From NCBI GenBank assembly GCA_024195585.1, contig SWBL01000019.1, positions 124,001-188,000 on the forward strand: a stretch of DNA of 64,000 nt, given 5' to 3'. The notes beneath the pieces are model-generated. The model was not told the DNA's origin. It did not search any database and saw only the letters and a program-made list of their open reading frames with translations. The translations under genes were made by a program, and so were the position numbers. This DNA comes from Aureobasidium sp. EXF-3400 (Eukaryota; Ascomycota; Dothideomycetes; Dothideales; Saccotheciaceae). This document shows, piece after piece, positions 55,035 through 64,000 of the stretch; position 1 is the stretch's first letter; every line of letters starts with the position of its first letter.

Positions 55035-56345
55035 ATGAGTCAGGCTCGTTCAAACCTTGGCTACTATAACACCTATAATGGTGGCATGGTCTACAATGAT
55101 TCTGTGGACAATAAGACTCCACAGAGTGGACAGACTGTATATACGCAACCTTGGCCCCAAATGCCTGTCGGTGCGACGGTTCCTCTTACTGGACCTCAGT
55201 GGTCTGGACAATACTACCGACGTCACGAGGGATGGTACGAGCCCGAAATGCCTTCGTCGAGCGATATGACCTCGGAGACAAGCGGTTTTGACCACAGCGC
55301 TACACCAAGTCTACACCGATCGGACTCTGGCGACTTTTCTGAGGTTTGGGATCCAGAACCTCCCATGCCTTTCTCGCCCTTCCAGCCCCACACGTCCAGC
55401 GGATTGCTCAACAACATTGGAAGTGTCTTCATGCCTCTCCAGCTTCCTGTATGTGCCACCAGCAACCCTAACGAGACGATGCCACAGTCTGAGTTGGTTC
55501 TTGGTGACTCGGAGTTGAACGACCCCATATCATCGCCTCTGGATTCGGAGGCAATCTCTCACGCGGCCATGCAACATTCGCCTCTTTCAGATGGCGGCAC
55601 TTCTCTTGCTCAGCCAAGTCATATACAGCCCCATGATCATTCCGTATCAGGAAGGCCAAAAAAGGCGCGACAAGCCAAAGAGACCGATACGGGCCAGTCA
55701 AAAAGACCCGCTCGAACGAACAGTACTAGGACGCGCCTCTTCTGTGAAGCTTGTCGAGATAGCAAGGACTACTCTCGTGGATTCCGCGGAGAGCATGAGC
55801 TTGCCCGCCACTATGCGCAAAAACACACTAGGCACAAGAAAGTGTGGAAGTGCTTCGACTTGAGCCCAGATCGCTTGATGCGCAATTGTGAGAGGTGCAA
55901 GACTGGTCATCAATACGGCACTAGTTATGGTGGCGCAGAGCATTTCAGAAGAAAGCATACCGGAATCTTCGGAAAAGACATGATGGAGTTGCTGAGAGGC
56001 AAGAACCAACGTTGGGCTCTGAGCAGCAACCGTTTGATCGAAGAGGGATGGCTTCGTCAAGTGTTCGTTCCAGGCGATGGTGAGCCAATGCACCACCAAG
56101 AAGAGCAGGCCGTAAGTACCAATCATGCGTCCATGCCCTTCACGGAACATTCACAGGAGGCCATCTCGAACAGTGGAATGCAGAGGGTGCAACTGCAGCA
56201 GCCCTACGATCAGCAACATGGGTCGATGCATGATGCAAATCTGGCTTGGACCCAGCATCAATACACGCTTCAGCCTTATCACCAGCTGCATCATGGTCAG
56301 CAACAGCATCAGCACCAACAACAATGGCATGCAGGCATGCATTGA
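55035..56345 (+). CDS. Fungal C2H2-type zinc-finger protein, 436 aa
   Basis: Single exon. Residues 1-215 are Ser/Pro/Gln-rich and Tyr-containing with acidic patches. A basic stretch (GRPKKARQAKETDTGQSKRP) precedes two zinc-finger-like modules. The first (CEACRDSK... ARHYAQKH) begins at C237 with C-x2-C and H-x4-H, then KVWKCFDL. The second is CERCKTGHQYGT... HFRRKH. This arrangement is a common, poorly studied fungal regulator type. The C-terminus is His/Gln-rich (HHGQQQHQHQQQWH). ATG at 55035 (MSQARSNLGYYNTY) used because upstream in-frame codons lack an ATG in good context. DNA-binding by inference. Confidence 0.8.
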   Translation: MSQARSNLGYYNTYNGGMVYNDSVDNKTPQSGQTVYTQPWPQMPVGATVPLTGPQWSGQYYRRHEGWYEPEMPSSSDMTSETSGFDHSATPSLHRSDSGDFSEVWDPEPPMPFSPFQPHTSSGLLNNIGSVFMPLQLPVCATSNPNETMPQSELVLGDSELNDPISSPLDSEAISHAAMQHSPLSDGGTSLAQPSHIQPHDHSVSGRPKKARQAKETDTGQSKRPARTNSTRTRLFCEACRDSKDYSRGFRGEHELARHYAQKHTRHKKVWKCFDLSPDRLMRNCERCKTGHQYGTSYGGAEHFRRKHTGIFGKDMMELLRGKNQRWALSSNRLIEEGWLRQVFVPGDGEPMHHQEEQAVSTNHASMPFTEHSQEAISNSGMQRVQLQQPYDQQHGSMHDANLAWTQHQYTLQPYHQLHHGQQQHQHQQQWHAGMH

Positions 56346-57606
56346 GCATATTACTTTGTGCACAAAAGACTTTTCCTTTTTCCTAGAAGCGAGAGGCAAT
56401 GAGACTAGGAAGCCTTCATTTTTGGCATTTTATTCTTGTTCTGCATGGGACGGATTGCGATGATACCCCTTTTGTTTTTGCTGGATTCGTTTTCTCGTGT
56501 GCTCTTTCTTTCTTTGATGGGTTGTTCATACTCTGCCTGTGTATTTTCTCTCCTCCTGATTCTTTCCTCTGTGTTCAGAGTACTGTCTTCAATCTCATAT
56601 AGACATCGAAATCGAGACCCGAGCTCATCCATACCATTCAAAGACCCCCTGAGACATCTGATACCAGCGTACGTAAACAATCCCGAACAAAAGGTCACCC
56701 GAAACCCCGGGACTCCAAGCATGCCTGTTCCGCAACAGAATAGACCTCCGGACCAGCCCCGACCAATGATGTCCAAATAATTTTCCGCGTGAGTATGAAA
56801 ATCTGCACACACCCGCGAGACCGGGGCACTCACCCGCCAGATGACGAAACCACAGTAACACCGAGAGCAAGGACTGAGTCTACCCAAGACTTTGATATTT
56901 CTCTTTCCCAATCTCTGAAACTTCCTGCAGAGCTGACGAACTTATTATGCCCTCGGGCCCTCGCTCCACTGAGCACGGGCAGTTGTCCCGAACCGTGGGT
57001 GCCTCGCCGATGCTTCCCCCCACTTGTCATTTCCCTTTTGTTCTTTGCTTATCGTTGGACCCATGGAATTGGGTCTGAAAGTCGGCACATCTAGATTAAA
57101 GGCTGGTTGCCTGGTTTCTGGAAGGTGAGGAGGGTGTGATGTGGATATTAGGGTGCGGTGAACGATCGAAACACATTCGCGAGATGCAGTACAGCAGAAA
57201 CTTCGAGCCATCGAGCAAGAGGTTGACTATGTCAGCAGTCAGTTTATCCAAGAGGGAAGGTAGTTCGTGAGTTGTTGGAGGTTACCGAGAAAAGTGCTCT
57301 GCATTGCTGGCGTTTGGAGGGAGGGGCTCGGTGATTACGCTTTCCTCTTTTGTCACAAGCATACATAGATCTCTCGTCACCCAAGTCCTCACTTTTCTGC
57401 AGAGCGAAGCCTATTGGAAATGCTCATGTTCGCTGCGACGCTGCATGTTTCGATCTTCGTTATTGCTGAGCTAATTTGGTGCTTCAGAAGCTAGTAGTCC
57501 TCATCCCTCTTTCTGCCTCCAGTCCACGCAGCCATTCTATCGCACGCCAAGTCTGATCAGCTCTACCATGCTCCTGTATCATCTCCTCATGTTCCAGAAC
57601 GTCCTC
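56346..57606. other. Convergent intergenic region, about 1.26 kb
   Basis: 3' flank of the zinc-finger gene and of the TPR/SET-like gene. No credible exon, RNA gene or repeat. Long for a convergent pair. Confidence 0.45.
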
Positions 57607-60166
57607 CTAAAAATTTATCATCTCCTCGTCGTCGTCAACATCCCATTCGGCATCAGCCATATAATCATCGTCGGCACCATAGGTCTCCTCGTCGACGTAG
57701 CCGCTGAATTCTTCCTCCTGCTCTTCAGTTTGAGGTTCCTCAACACTGCTATGGCCTCCGAGACTACCATCGTCTTGTTCCACGTCCATCATTGTACCTC
57801 CCTCACCATAATCTTCCACCTTAGCATAAGTCGCCCGTTCTTCTTTGGTGGCGAGACGAGGAGTTGCGTTGCGAAGTAGCAAACGAGTACCTTTCTTGAT
57901 GCACAGATCAGAGTCAGCGTCATCGAGGTGTCTGTTAGGTAGAGGTAAGCAAGCGATCTGACCGCCACCCAAGTCAACAAGCTCGACGTTTGCTTCTTCA
58001 GGACGAGGAGCCAGAGGAACAAGATCACACAAAGGATGTAGACGACCAAATAGGGTATTCTCGACCCTTTGGGCGTCTTTCTTGTCTGTGTAAGGGTATG
58101 TTTGCTCGTGGTAGCCATCCTCATCGTAAGCCTTGGTCCAAACAATCTTGTCATTGATGATCAAATGACGCTGAATGAGACAGACGATAGTGTTGATTAT
58201 GCTGCCATCAGAGTAATCGGGGTTAATGACTGATTTGGGAGAATCTCCACGGCCATCCATAGCCTGGTACATTTGGTACGGCCGCATGACGTTGTTATGG
58301 AAAGACCATGGGATTGGCGGCCCATTCTTCAAAGGTGAATGACGAGGTGATGCCATGAACATCTGAATGACAGGCAAATCCAGTGGATCAGTCGATGTGG
58401 CATATGCCCACCCAAGAATGCGGACCAGGAGTAGCAGAACAAGCTTCTGAGTGTCAACGTTTGGAAGCCCAGGAGCCTCTACCTCGATTATCGATCTGCG
58501 CAGGTAATCTTCGATTTGAGATCCACATATGCTGTCATGGTACGTCGCTTTCGCCAAGTCGTAGCAATCGACTGAGCAAAATGAGAAGTTCTCGCGCTGC
58601 TTTTCCATACCATAGCGACAAATCTGAACGTCTGACGTCTCGAAGATACCAGGTCTTGATGTTAATCTGCCTCGGAGTGGAGTGTCGGGGGTTATGTTTG
58701 CCAAGGACGTGTCACTTGCATCGCTCGACGATTCAGAATTCCAGTCATCATCGTCGTCTTCTTCTTGCTCTGTCCCAAGACTTATATTCTCATCCTTGCT
58801 CTTTCCGGTGACTCTTGGATTCAGTTGACTCTCACCTGTTGGGGTATCAACTGCAACTGTGCGTCGGTGGGCTGGAGAGCGTCTGGCACGAGCTTCTTTT
58901 CTCGCTGCTCTTGCTCTCTTTTTCTCAGCCTCCTCGGCTTCTGCCTGCTTCAGCTCTTCTGAGAGAACGCGGAGAACGAACGGCGATAGCATCTGCAAGT
59001 CTGTACCGCAAGCATCACAAATGGTTGCAAGTTCTGATTGATCTGGAGTGTTTGCCGTGGAAACGACAAACGGAAGACTTTCAGTAAACAGTACCATCCC
59101 CTTGAAGACATCTTGAGCAGCCACTAGCTGTGCAGGCATGCCGAACTTGTATTCGTACTGGATGATTGAGTTGGGATCTACCGTCAATATGCAATTGTTG
59201 AGAATGTTGTAGTTGATGGGACGTTCGGCGAAGCTATACTGATTGCGATCCAGGGAGCAGAAACCTGTCTGTGTCAACTGTAAATCTGCTTTCGACACCT
59301 TGCCCTCAATAACATCTAGAAGCAGCTTGTCTTGTACGTGTTTGGCGAGTCCCTCAAGTTCTTGGCTGACAAAAGGCTGAAAAGTCTTCTTGGTTGCACC
59401 GGAGGCATTCGACATGAGAATATCGCCCAGAAGGTGTAGAGCATTGTACGCCGGACCACGCCCACATCTGGAAAGAGCGTCCACCAGGCGGAACAGGCCT
59501 TGTATTTCAGATCAAAGATAGGTGGGGTGGTTGCATTTTTCTCATCGTCCGATTCTTCAAGGTCTTCCTCGACAAGCGTCATTCTTGCGAGCTTGAAGTT
59601 TTGATGCTTGTGATCAAACACCATTGACGGTGCCGTGCACCATTCTTCTTTGCAAGACAACGCGTCGGCACAATCGTCTACAAAGAATTAGCTTCTTGCT
59701 TGCACATGGAGTTGTCTGGTCTGGACTGAGTAAGAGTCGAGCAAGTCTCACAGCCAACAATTGACCAGAGCCAAGAACATATTCGAGGCTGCAGTGATTT
59801 TGGAAGTTCATTTGCATCTTGGTTTGACGTACCGGTGTATGTGATGATGTGGGCGTCGATTCTTCGAATGTGATCGTTTATCTCTCCTTGACCCCGGACA
59901 GCATTGAGGACAGACTGAGCCATCATATACGCTCTGAGAGCATCATTGACAGCAAGATGTGGCTGTTTCATGGCAATGTAGCACAAGGCGCGATTGAGAT
60001 AATAGGCCGGGTGGCATCTTTCATCGAGCAATCTGTTATACAACTTTAACGCAGCCGAGTAGTCTCCTTTGTGCACAAGTCTGTTGGCGTCCATGATTGC
60101 ATGCTCGGCTTTGAGCTGCTTAGGACGAAGCTCCAGTCTCGGCGATGAATGAATCTGTGGATACAT
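57607..60166 (-). CDS. TPR/SET-MYND-like protein, with an apparent frame break
   Basis: Resembles the fungal TPR plus SET proteins related to SMYD. Exon 1 is 60166-59833 (TPR-like helices AIMDANRLVHKGDYSAALKL and a GTACGT donor). Exon 2 begins at 59677 after TTTGTAG and runs in one frame through KEEWCTAPSM to about 59514. The long remainder, 59513-57607, is in another frame (SEIQGLFRLVDALSRCG and on). No GT-AG intron fits between them, so a one-base loss or unusual splice is implied. A C-rich segment (ICDACGTDLQML, FCSVDCYDLAKATYH) is MYND-like. At the position of the SET signature NHSCxPN the protein has HPLCDLVPLAPRPEEAN, so activity is doubtful. The C-terminus is very acidic. Confidence 0.65.
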
Positions 60167-60749
60167 GGTTGTAGAATGGCAAGACGCAAGTTAAAGAATA
60201 GAAAAAGTGTTGTAAGCAGCAAGGTGTTGTTGGTGTGTGCCGAGTTGGTATGCGCCTGCTCACGGAAGCTCATCGAGTGAAGGCCGACGCTCAACTCCTG
60301 TGACAGACGTTCTTGCCTTGTCGAGTTCACCTTCCATTGATGACGATGACTCTTTCCAAGCGGAAATTCAATACTAGCCATCACTTGCTTCCCACAATCA
60401 TCAAACACAGGAACTGATGTTTTCCGTCAAGGAAACAACATAGGCCTCATTTTCCAGGTATACACAATATGAGTAGTCGATTACAATCGTCTTTACGTCT
60501 AGATCGAAGCGATGGACGCTGGTATATCTGCTTCTTCCATTGCCAAAAAGGTCGAGATCGAAGAAGGGTACTATTGCCAAGACCTTGATGTGTACAGAAA
60601 GGAATTAAACTATGTGTGGCGAAACCAAGACAGAAGTCGCTATGCAAAGCTCGAAAACTCGTTTTGGTGGATGTTTTTTTTTTTCGAAGAGCCAAATGAT
60701 TTTTTCTCGGAAGAAACTTGATGTGTCGGTCTAAAAAGCAATATAGTCA
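60167..60749. other. Tandem intergenic region with poly(T) run
   Basis: Upstream of the TPR/SET-like gene and 3' flank of the GH76 gene. An 11-base T run lies at 60674-60684. The plus ORF at 60512-60721 runs through this tract and is not supported. Confidence 0.4.
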
Positions 60750-62276
60750 TCATCCTGCCGCAATCAGCCAAGTTGTCCCACCGATGAGGAACAACAAGAC
60801 TCCCGCAGTGACAGCACCTGCACCAACACGATCCCCGATAGTGATCGCTCGTCTCGAGATGTGATTAGTATCTGTCTCTCCACCAACATCGGAACCATCA
60901 GTACCAGCGCTTGGATCAGACTTGCTGGTTCCACCGGTGTTGGTAGTGTAAGGTGGCTTGAGGTTAGCATTATCTAGCATCATGACCTGCACAACAGCCA
61001 GCGCACTCATCTGCTCACCCACCCCCTGAGTCCCATCTGAGACAGTCGTGTTCCACGTATGCCCGCAATTCTTACCATCCGCACCACACTGGCCTGCTGC
61101 TCCTACTGCCGAGGCTCGCAGATATGGCATGATGGTGTCATAGCGGGCAGGCACCAGCTGGGCTGTTCTAGCCAGCCATTGCGAGAGGTAAGCTTTGAAA
61201 GAGCGTTGGTCGTTATTGCAGACGCCTAGTGGTTCGCAGGTCCATTCTACCATGATATTAGGGCCCATGCTCTGCGGGAAAAAGGTTTGGAATGTCGTGT
61301 TCAGGAGGCCGTCGATTTTGTTCAGCCATACCTCATTTTCGGTCTGTTGATTGAGTTGTAAGCAGTTTGGCTCTGCGACTTTCGCTAGCCGAGACTTACT
61401 TGATTGTAGAGATATGCCATTCCAGCAGTAAGGATACCGTAGGTATAGCTCCATTGTTCATGTGAAGCATCGGTGCAGTTTTCAGTCGTATGCGCACCAT
61501 CCCATATTCTATAATCCGCGGGATCGTACAAACTGCTCTGCTCATACCAATCCCAAATCTTGTTGGCCCAATCGATATAAGTCTGGTTTCCAGTGTATCT
61601 TCCCAGTCTTGCTGAAAGCTGGAAGAGTCCAAGATTTGTAACAGAGTTTTTGTAGTCATAACCGACATTTGCGAGAATCATCTGCCAGCGCAAACCACCA
61701 TTGCAGGTATCAGGATCCCAACGAGAGGTTTGGCGATTAAGAACTGCTTGAGCAAGAGCCAGCCACGACGGATCTTCCTCTGGTGGATTATCAAACCCCA
61801 ATTCCGCAGCGCTCATAGCTGCAAAAGCCCAGAACATCTGATCATCATTTCCCAGACTTGCAGTCTGGTTTGAAGGCTCGTAGTTGTTTGCTTTGCCTCG
61901 CTGATGTTGGAGGGCTTGAAGTACTTCGGCATTGTAGGTCGTGTCGCCGGTGTAGTACCAGTAATCGACCATCTCTCCGAACATAGCACCGGCTTCCCAC
62001 CAGTAGTAGGGTGCGGGGAGGTTGCCGGGGACGTCGCCGGTGTTGTTGCCGGTGTAACGGCTCATAAGGTCGTAAGCGATCTTGGAGGCTGTATCTTTGA
62101 TCGAATCTGGAGCGTGTAAGGAAAGGAAAGAAAAGAAAAGAGGAGCGCATGAATGATCAGATATAAGACGACTTACCTGCACTCTGAACATCTAGAGTCA
62201 ATGCAGCTACCCTAGCAGGATACCCCGAAAGCGAGAGAGCCCATAACGAGTATGGAAGAACGCTAGGAAATCGCAT
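60750..62276 (-). CDS. dcw1: GH76 endo-1,6-alpha-mannosidase-like wall enzyme (Dfg5/Dcw1), GPI-anchored
   Basis: Exons 62276-62177, 62106-61400 and 61343-60750 give 466 aa; introns GTAAGT...TCCAG (phase 1) and GTAAGT...AACAG (phase 0). A signal sequence (MRFPSVLPYSLWALSLSGYP) precedes a GH76 domain. Visible motifs include PYYWWEAGAMFGEMVDYWYY, the catalytic Asp pair NDDQMFWA at D121-D122, WDPDTCNGGLRWQ and EWTCEPLGVCNNDQ. The C-terminus has an Asp/Thr/Ser-rich linker and a hydrophobic tail (AVTAGVLLFLIGGTTWLIAAG), the GPI signal. In yeast Dfg5/Dcw1 transfer GPI proteins from membrane to the cell-wall glucan. Length (about 450-470) and order match. Two paralogs exist in fungi and this one cannot be told apart. 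Confidence 0.93.
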
Positions 62277-62554
62277 CACTTGCCAACAAGACAATGTAGA
62301 CCGATATACTGCAGCGAGATACAGGCAGAGGATTGTGAGCCGCGCAGAATAGATAGAATGAACTAAAAGCTGATTGTAAATAGCATGGAAGGAAGGATGA
62401 GGAACTTGGAAGAAGAAGGTGAAGAAGCAGTTAGTCACAATCACATGGGGAGTCGCAGTTTGGCCCGGAACTGCGCTCGAAGAACAAGCACAATTCAAGA
62501 CGAGCTAAGCCTCAGATCTCAAGCATCGGAAATACGTCTCAATCATGACTAGAG

Positions 62555-62698
62555 ATGAATGGCGAGGCGAAAGTCGCATGGTGGATATTTGCAGCAGGAG
62601 GGTATGCGCCGCCTTACCAAAACGACAAGGATCTGTCCAAATGGTTCAGTGTTTCGAAACCGATCCTTCAGAGGGTCCAAGAAGCAGTCAATAGGTAA
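62555..62698 (+). CDS. Possible 47-aa small ORF
   Basis: ATG in context GAGATGAA; a short open frame starting MNGEAKVAWWIFAAGGYAPP, ending EAVNR then TAA. The sequence AG|GTAACG at its end resembles a splice donor, so it could be the first exon of a larger gene. No downstream exon was found. Confidence 0.2.
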   Translation: MNGEAKVAWWIFAAGGYAPPYQNDKDLSKWFSVSKPILQRVQEAVNR

Positions 62699-63777
62699 CG
62701 AGTTGCACGTACTCATAGGAGTCAAAATAAATTGCTAGGAGGATGGCTTAGTTTCGCCAAGAGCGTGGAATGCTTGGCTTTCAGGGTCCCCGGCCGACTC
62801 GGCTCCTTTCGGGCGCGTGCTTAGGCGCGCGGCTGCCTTCTCTGACACTTAGATTCCACAGAACCACTGGACGCCTGGATGTTCGCGACTCGTAGATGAA
62901 TTTGGCGCCTACAATGACTTATCAGACTGTGCGTCAGACTGGAGACGGTCCGATGGTGCAAACTCCTATTGGGGTCTTGGCGATGCTCGAGCAAGCATAA
63001 CATGACTCAACAACTAGATTTTCGATGGACCCAATTGCGAACCAGTCGGCTCGTTATGCCTCTTTGACAGAGGTTCCTGTTTCCATCGAGCTGATCTCAC
63101 GGATGAATGTCGATGATCTGTCGGCATCTCAGCAGGTGCCATGTTCGATTGAGGAACTTCCTTGCAGCAGCACCACCTAAGTCAAACAATCGGTGACTTC
63201 CCGTACCACTCAGCATATCGGAGAGTTTGGCAGCAAGTTTGACTTGGTATATCGCACTGATGCCTAGCAGGGGTATTTTGCGGATGTCAAGCCCATGTGC
63301 TAGAAGCTGTGTGTCACGATATGATGAGCTTTGAGTCAGAAAGAAGACACTCAGTAGCTGTATAGCAGTACTTTGAAGAAATCTCCACAGAGTGGCAGGA
63401 CTATGCGTCAAACTCACTAACAGCAGGATGGGATGTCCTACAACATTCGTCCACCACGACCCTAATTACTAGGGGCTGTCAAGCGCCTGGATAGCTGCAT
63501 AACTCCTTGGCACGAAGCGGAAATAGTTCACCAACAATATCAGCGGGTAGAATCTGACCAACATGGAGCACTGGTGGCGGCTACTCCATCCTGGAATCGT
63601 GGACTGAACCCTACCGTGTCCATGGACCCGCTTCTGATTAAGCTGCTGAGCCACTAGCTTGATCCTCTTGGACAGAGTCTTTTGGGGAGGGACTCATTGT
63701 CGGGATTTGCAGACTATGGGTGGCCTTTCGTCCATGTTGGCTCGGTCCAGGCAGAGACCAAGAGATGTCCATCTGCG

Positions 63778-63787
63778 GTATAAGTAG
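63778..63787 (+). promoter_or_regulatory. TATA-like element for the right-edge gene
   Basis: ggtataagta lies about 60-70 bases upstream of the ATG at 63847, a position consistent with a fungal core promoter. Confidence 0.4.
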
Positions 63788-63846
63788 ACACTGAGTTCAA
63801 GTCCTGGAGACTTGATATCTTCGGTTCAGCTATCCCTTGCCTCATC

Positions 63847-64000
63847 ATGCTCTTTCTTCCATTGTTCTTCATCAGTCATGTCTTTTCGAGAGCATCCGCT
63901 CTACCCAGGAATGAGAGATCACTTCTTACTCCCCAGGCTGTGGCAACTGGTTTATATGAATCATCTGCCCAGTCGGATCATTTGAGTAATCTTAAAAGCC
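63847..64000 (+). CDS. Secreted protein, 3' partial at window edge
   Basis: The ATG opens 51 codons with no stop to the window end. MLFLPLFFISHVFSRASA is a signal peptide with a likely cleavage after ASA, followed by LPRNERSLLTPQAVAT. A TATA-like element precedes it. The mature part visible (about 33 residues) is too short to place in a family. A small secreted protein, enzyme or effector are all possible. Confidence 0.5.
   Translation, partial: MLFLPLFFISHVFSRASALPRNERSLLTPQAVATGLYESSAQSDHLSNLKS

Larger units (their letters stand above)
62277..63846. other. Divergent gene-poor region, about 1.6 kb
   Basis: Between the GH76 gene and the partial secreted-protein gene. Apart from the weak 47-codon ORF at 62555 and the TATA-like element at 63778, nothing was recognised. 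Confidence 0.4.

Noticed and set aside
60512..60721. Plus-strand 69-codon ORF containing a Phe run
   Set aside because: The Phe run is translation of a poly(T) tract; no other evidence for coding.

Overview
The window is a stretch of nuclear DNA from a filamentous ascomycete (Pezizomycotina; a Dothideomycete-like fungus is my guess from overall protein similarity, not proven). The evidence is fungal-type splicing (introns mostly 50-70 nt, GTAAGT/GTATGT-type donors, CTAAC/CTGAC branch sites, CAG/TAG acceptors), about 30 eukaryotic housekeeping or fungal-specific genes on both strands, and no operons. I found no rRNA, CRISPR array, phage or intact transposon, and no convincing tRNA. All exon coordinates were worked out by hand from reading frame and splice signals.

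Layout. 1-15.4 kb: mRNA-export scaffold Sac3 (5' end outside the window), an unknown 222-aa protein, the Golgi mannosyltransferase Mnn10, a 12-kDa complex I subunit, two small unknowns, an SH3BGR-type thioredoxin-fold protein, a five-exon bZIP regulator, a PlsC acyltransferase and an unknown helical 172-aa protein. 15.4-21 kb: gene-poor, holding one PIR-motif/GPI cell-wall protein and few other signals. 21-31.9 kb: monothiol glutaredoxin (Grx3/4 type), a C2H2 protein, the ERAD lectin Yos9 with a KDEL tail, an Adp1-like ABCG transporter, a secreted Bys1/thaumatin-like protein and threonine aldolase.

32-43.3 kb: a metabolic neighbourhood with a quinone-reductase-like MDR enzyme, a Baeyer-Villiger-type flavin monooxygenase, an eight-exon C2H2/Fungal_trans regulator, a NodB-like deacetylase, a MetE/UROD-like protein and homogentisate 1,2-dioxygenase. 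Divergent and convergent pairing suggests, but does not prove, an aromatic (tyrosine/homogentisate) catabolic cluster. 43.9-64 kb: a ubiquitin-specific protease ending in a CaaX box, the peroxisomal import receptor Pex5, a mitochondrial two-RRM protein whose ATG is split by an intron, a 2.1-kb gene-poor gap, a GRF zinc-finger protein, a C2H2 regulator, a TPR/SET-like protein with an apparent reading-frame break, a Dfg5/Dcw1-type GH76 wall enzyme and the start of a secreted protein running off the right edge.

The genes are independent units. Recurrent themes are cell-wall and secretory functions (Mnn10, PIR/GPI protein, Yos9, GH76, Bys1), organelle import and energy (Pex5, complex I, mitochondrial RRM) and aromatic catabolism. 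No single striking new system is obvious; the best leads are the aromatic cluster, the CaaX deubiquitinase, the split start codon and the broken SET-like gene.
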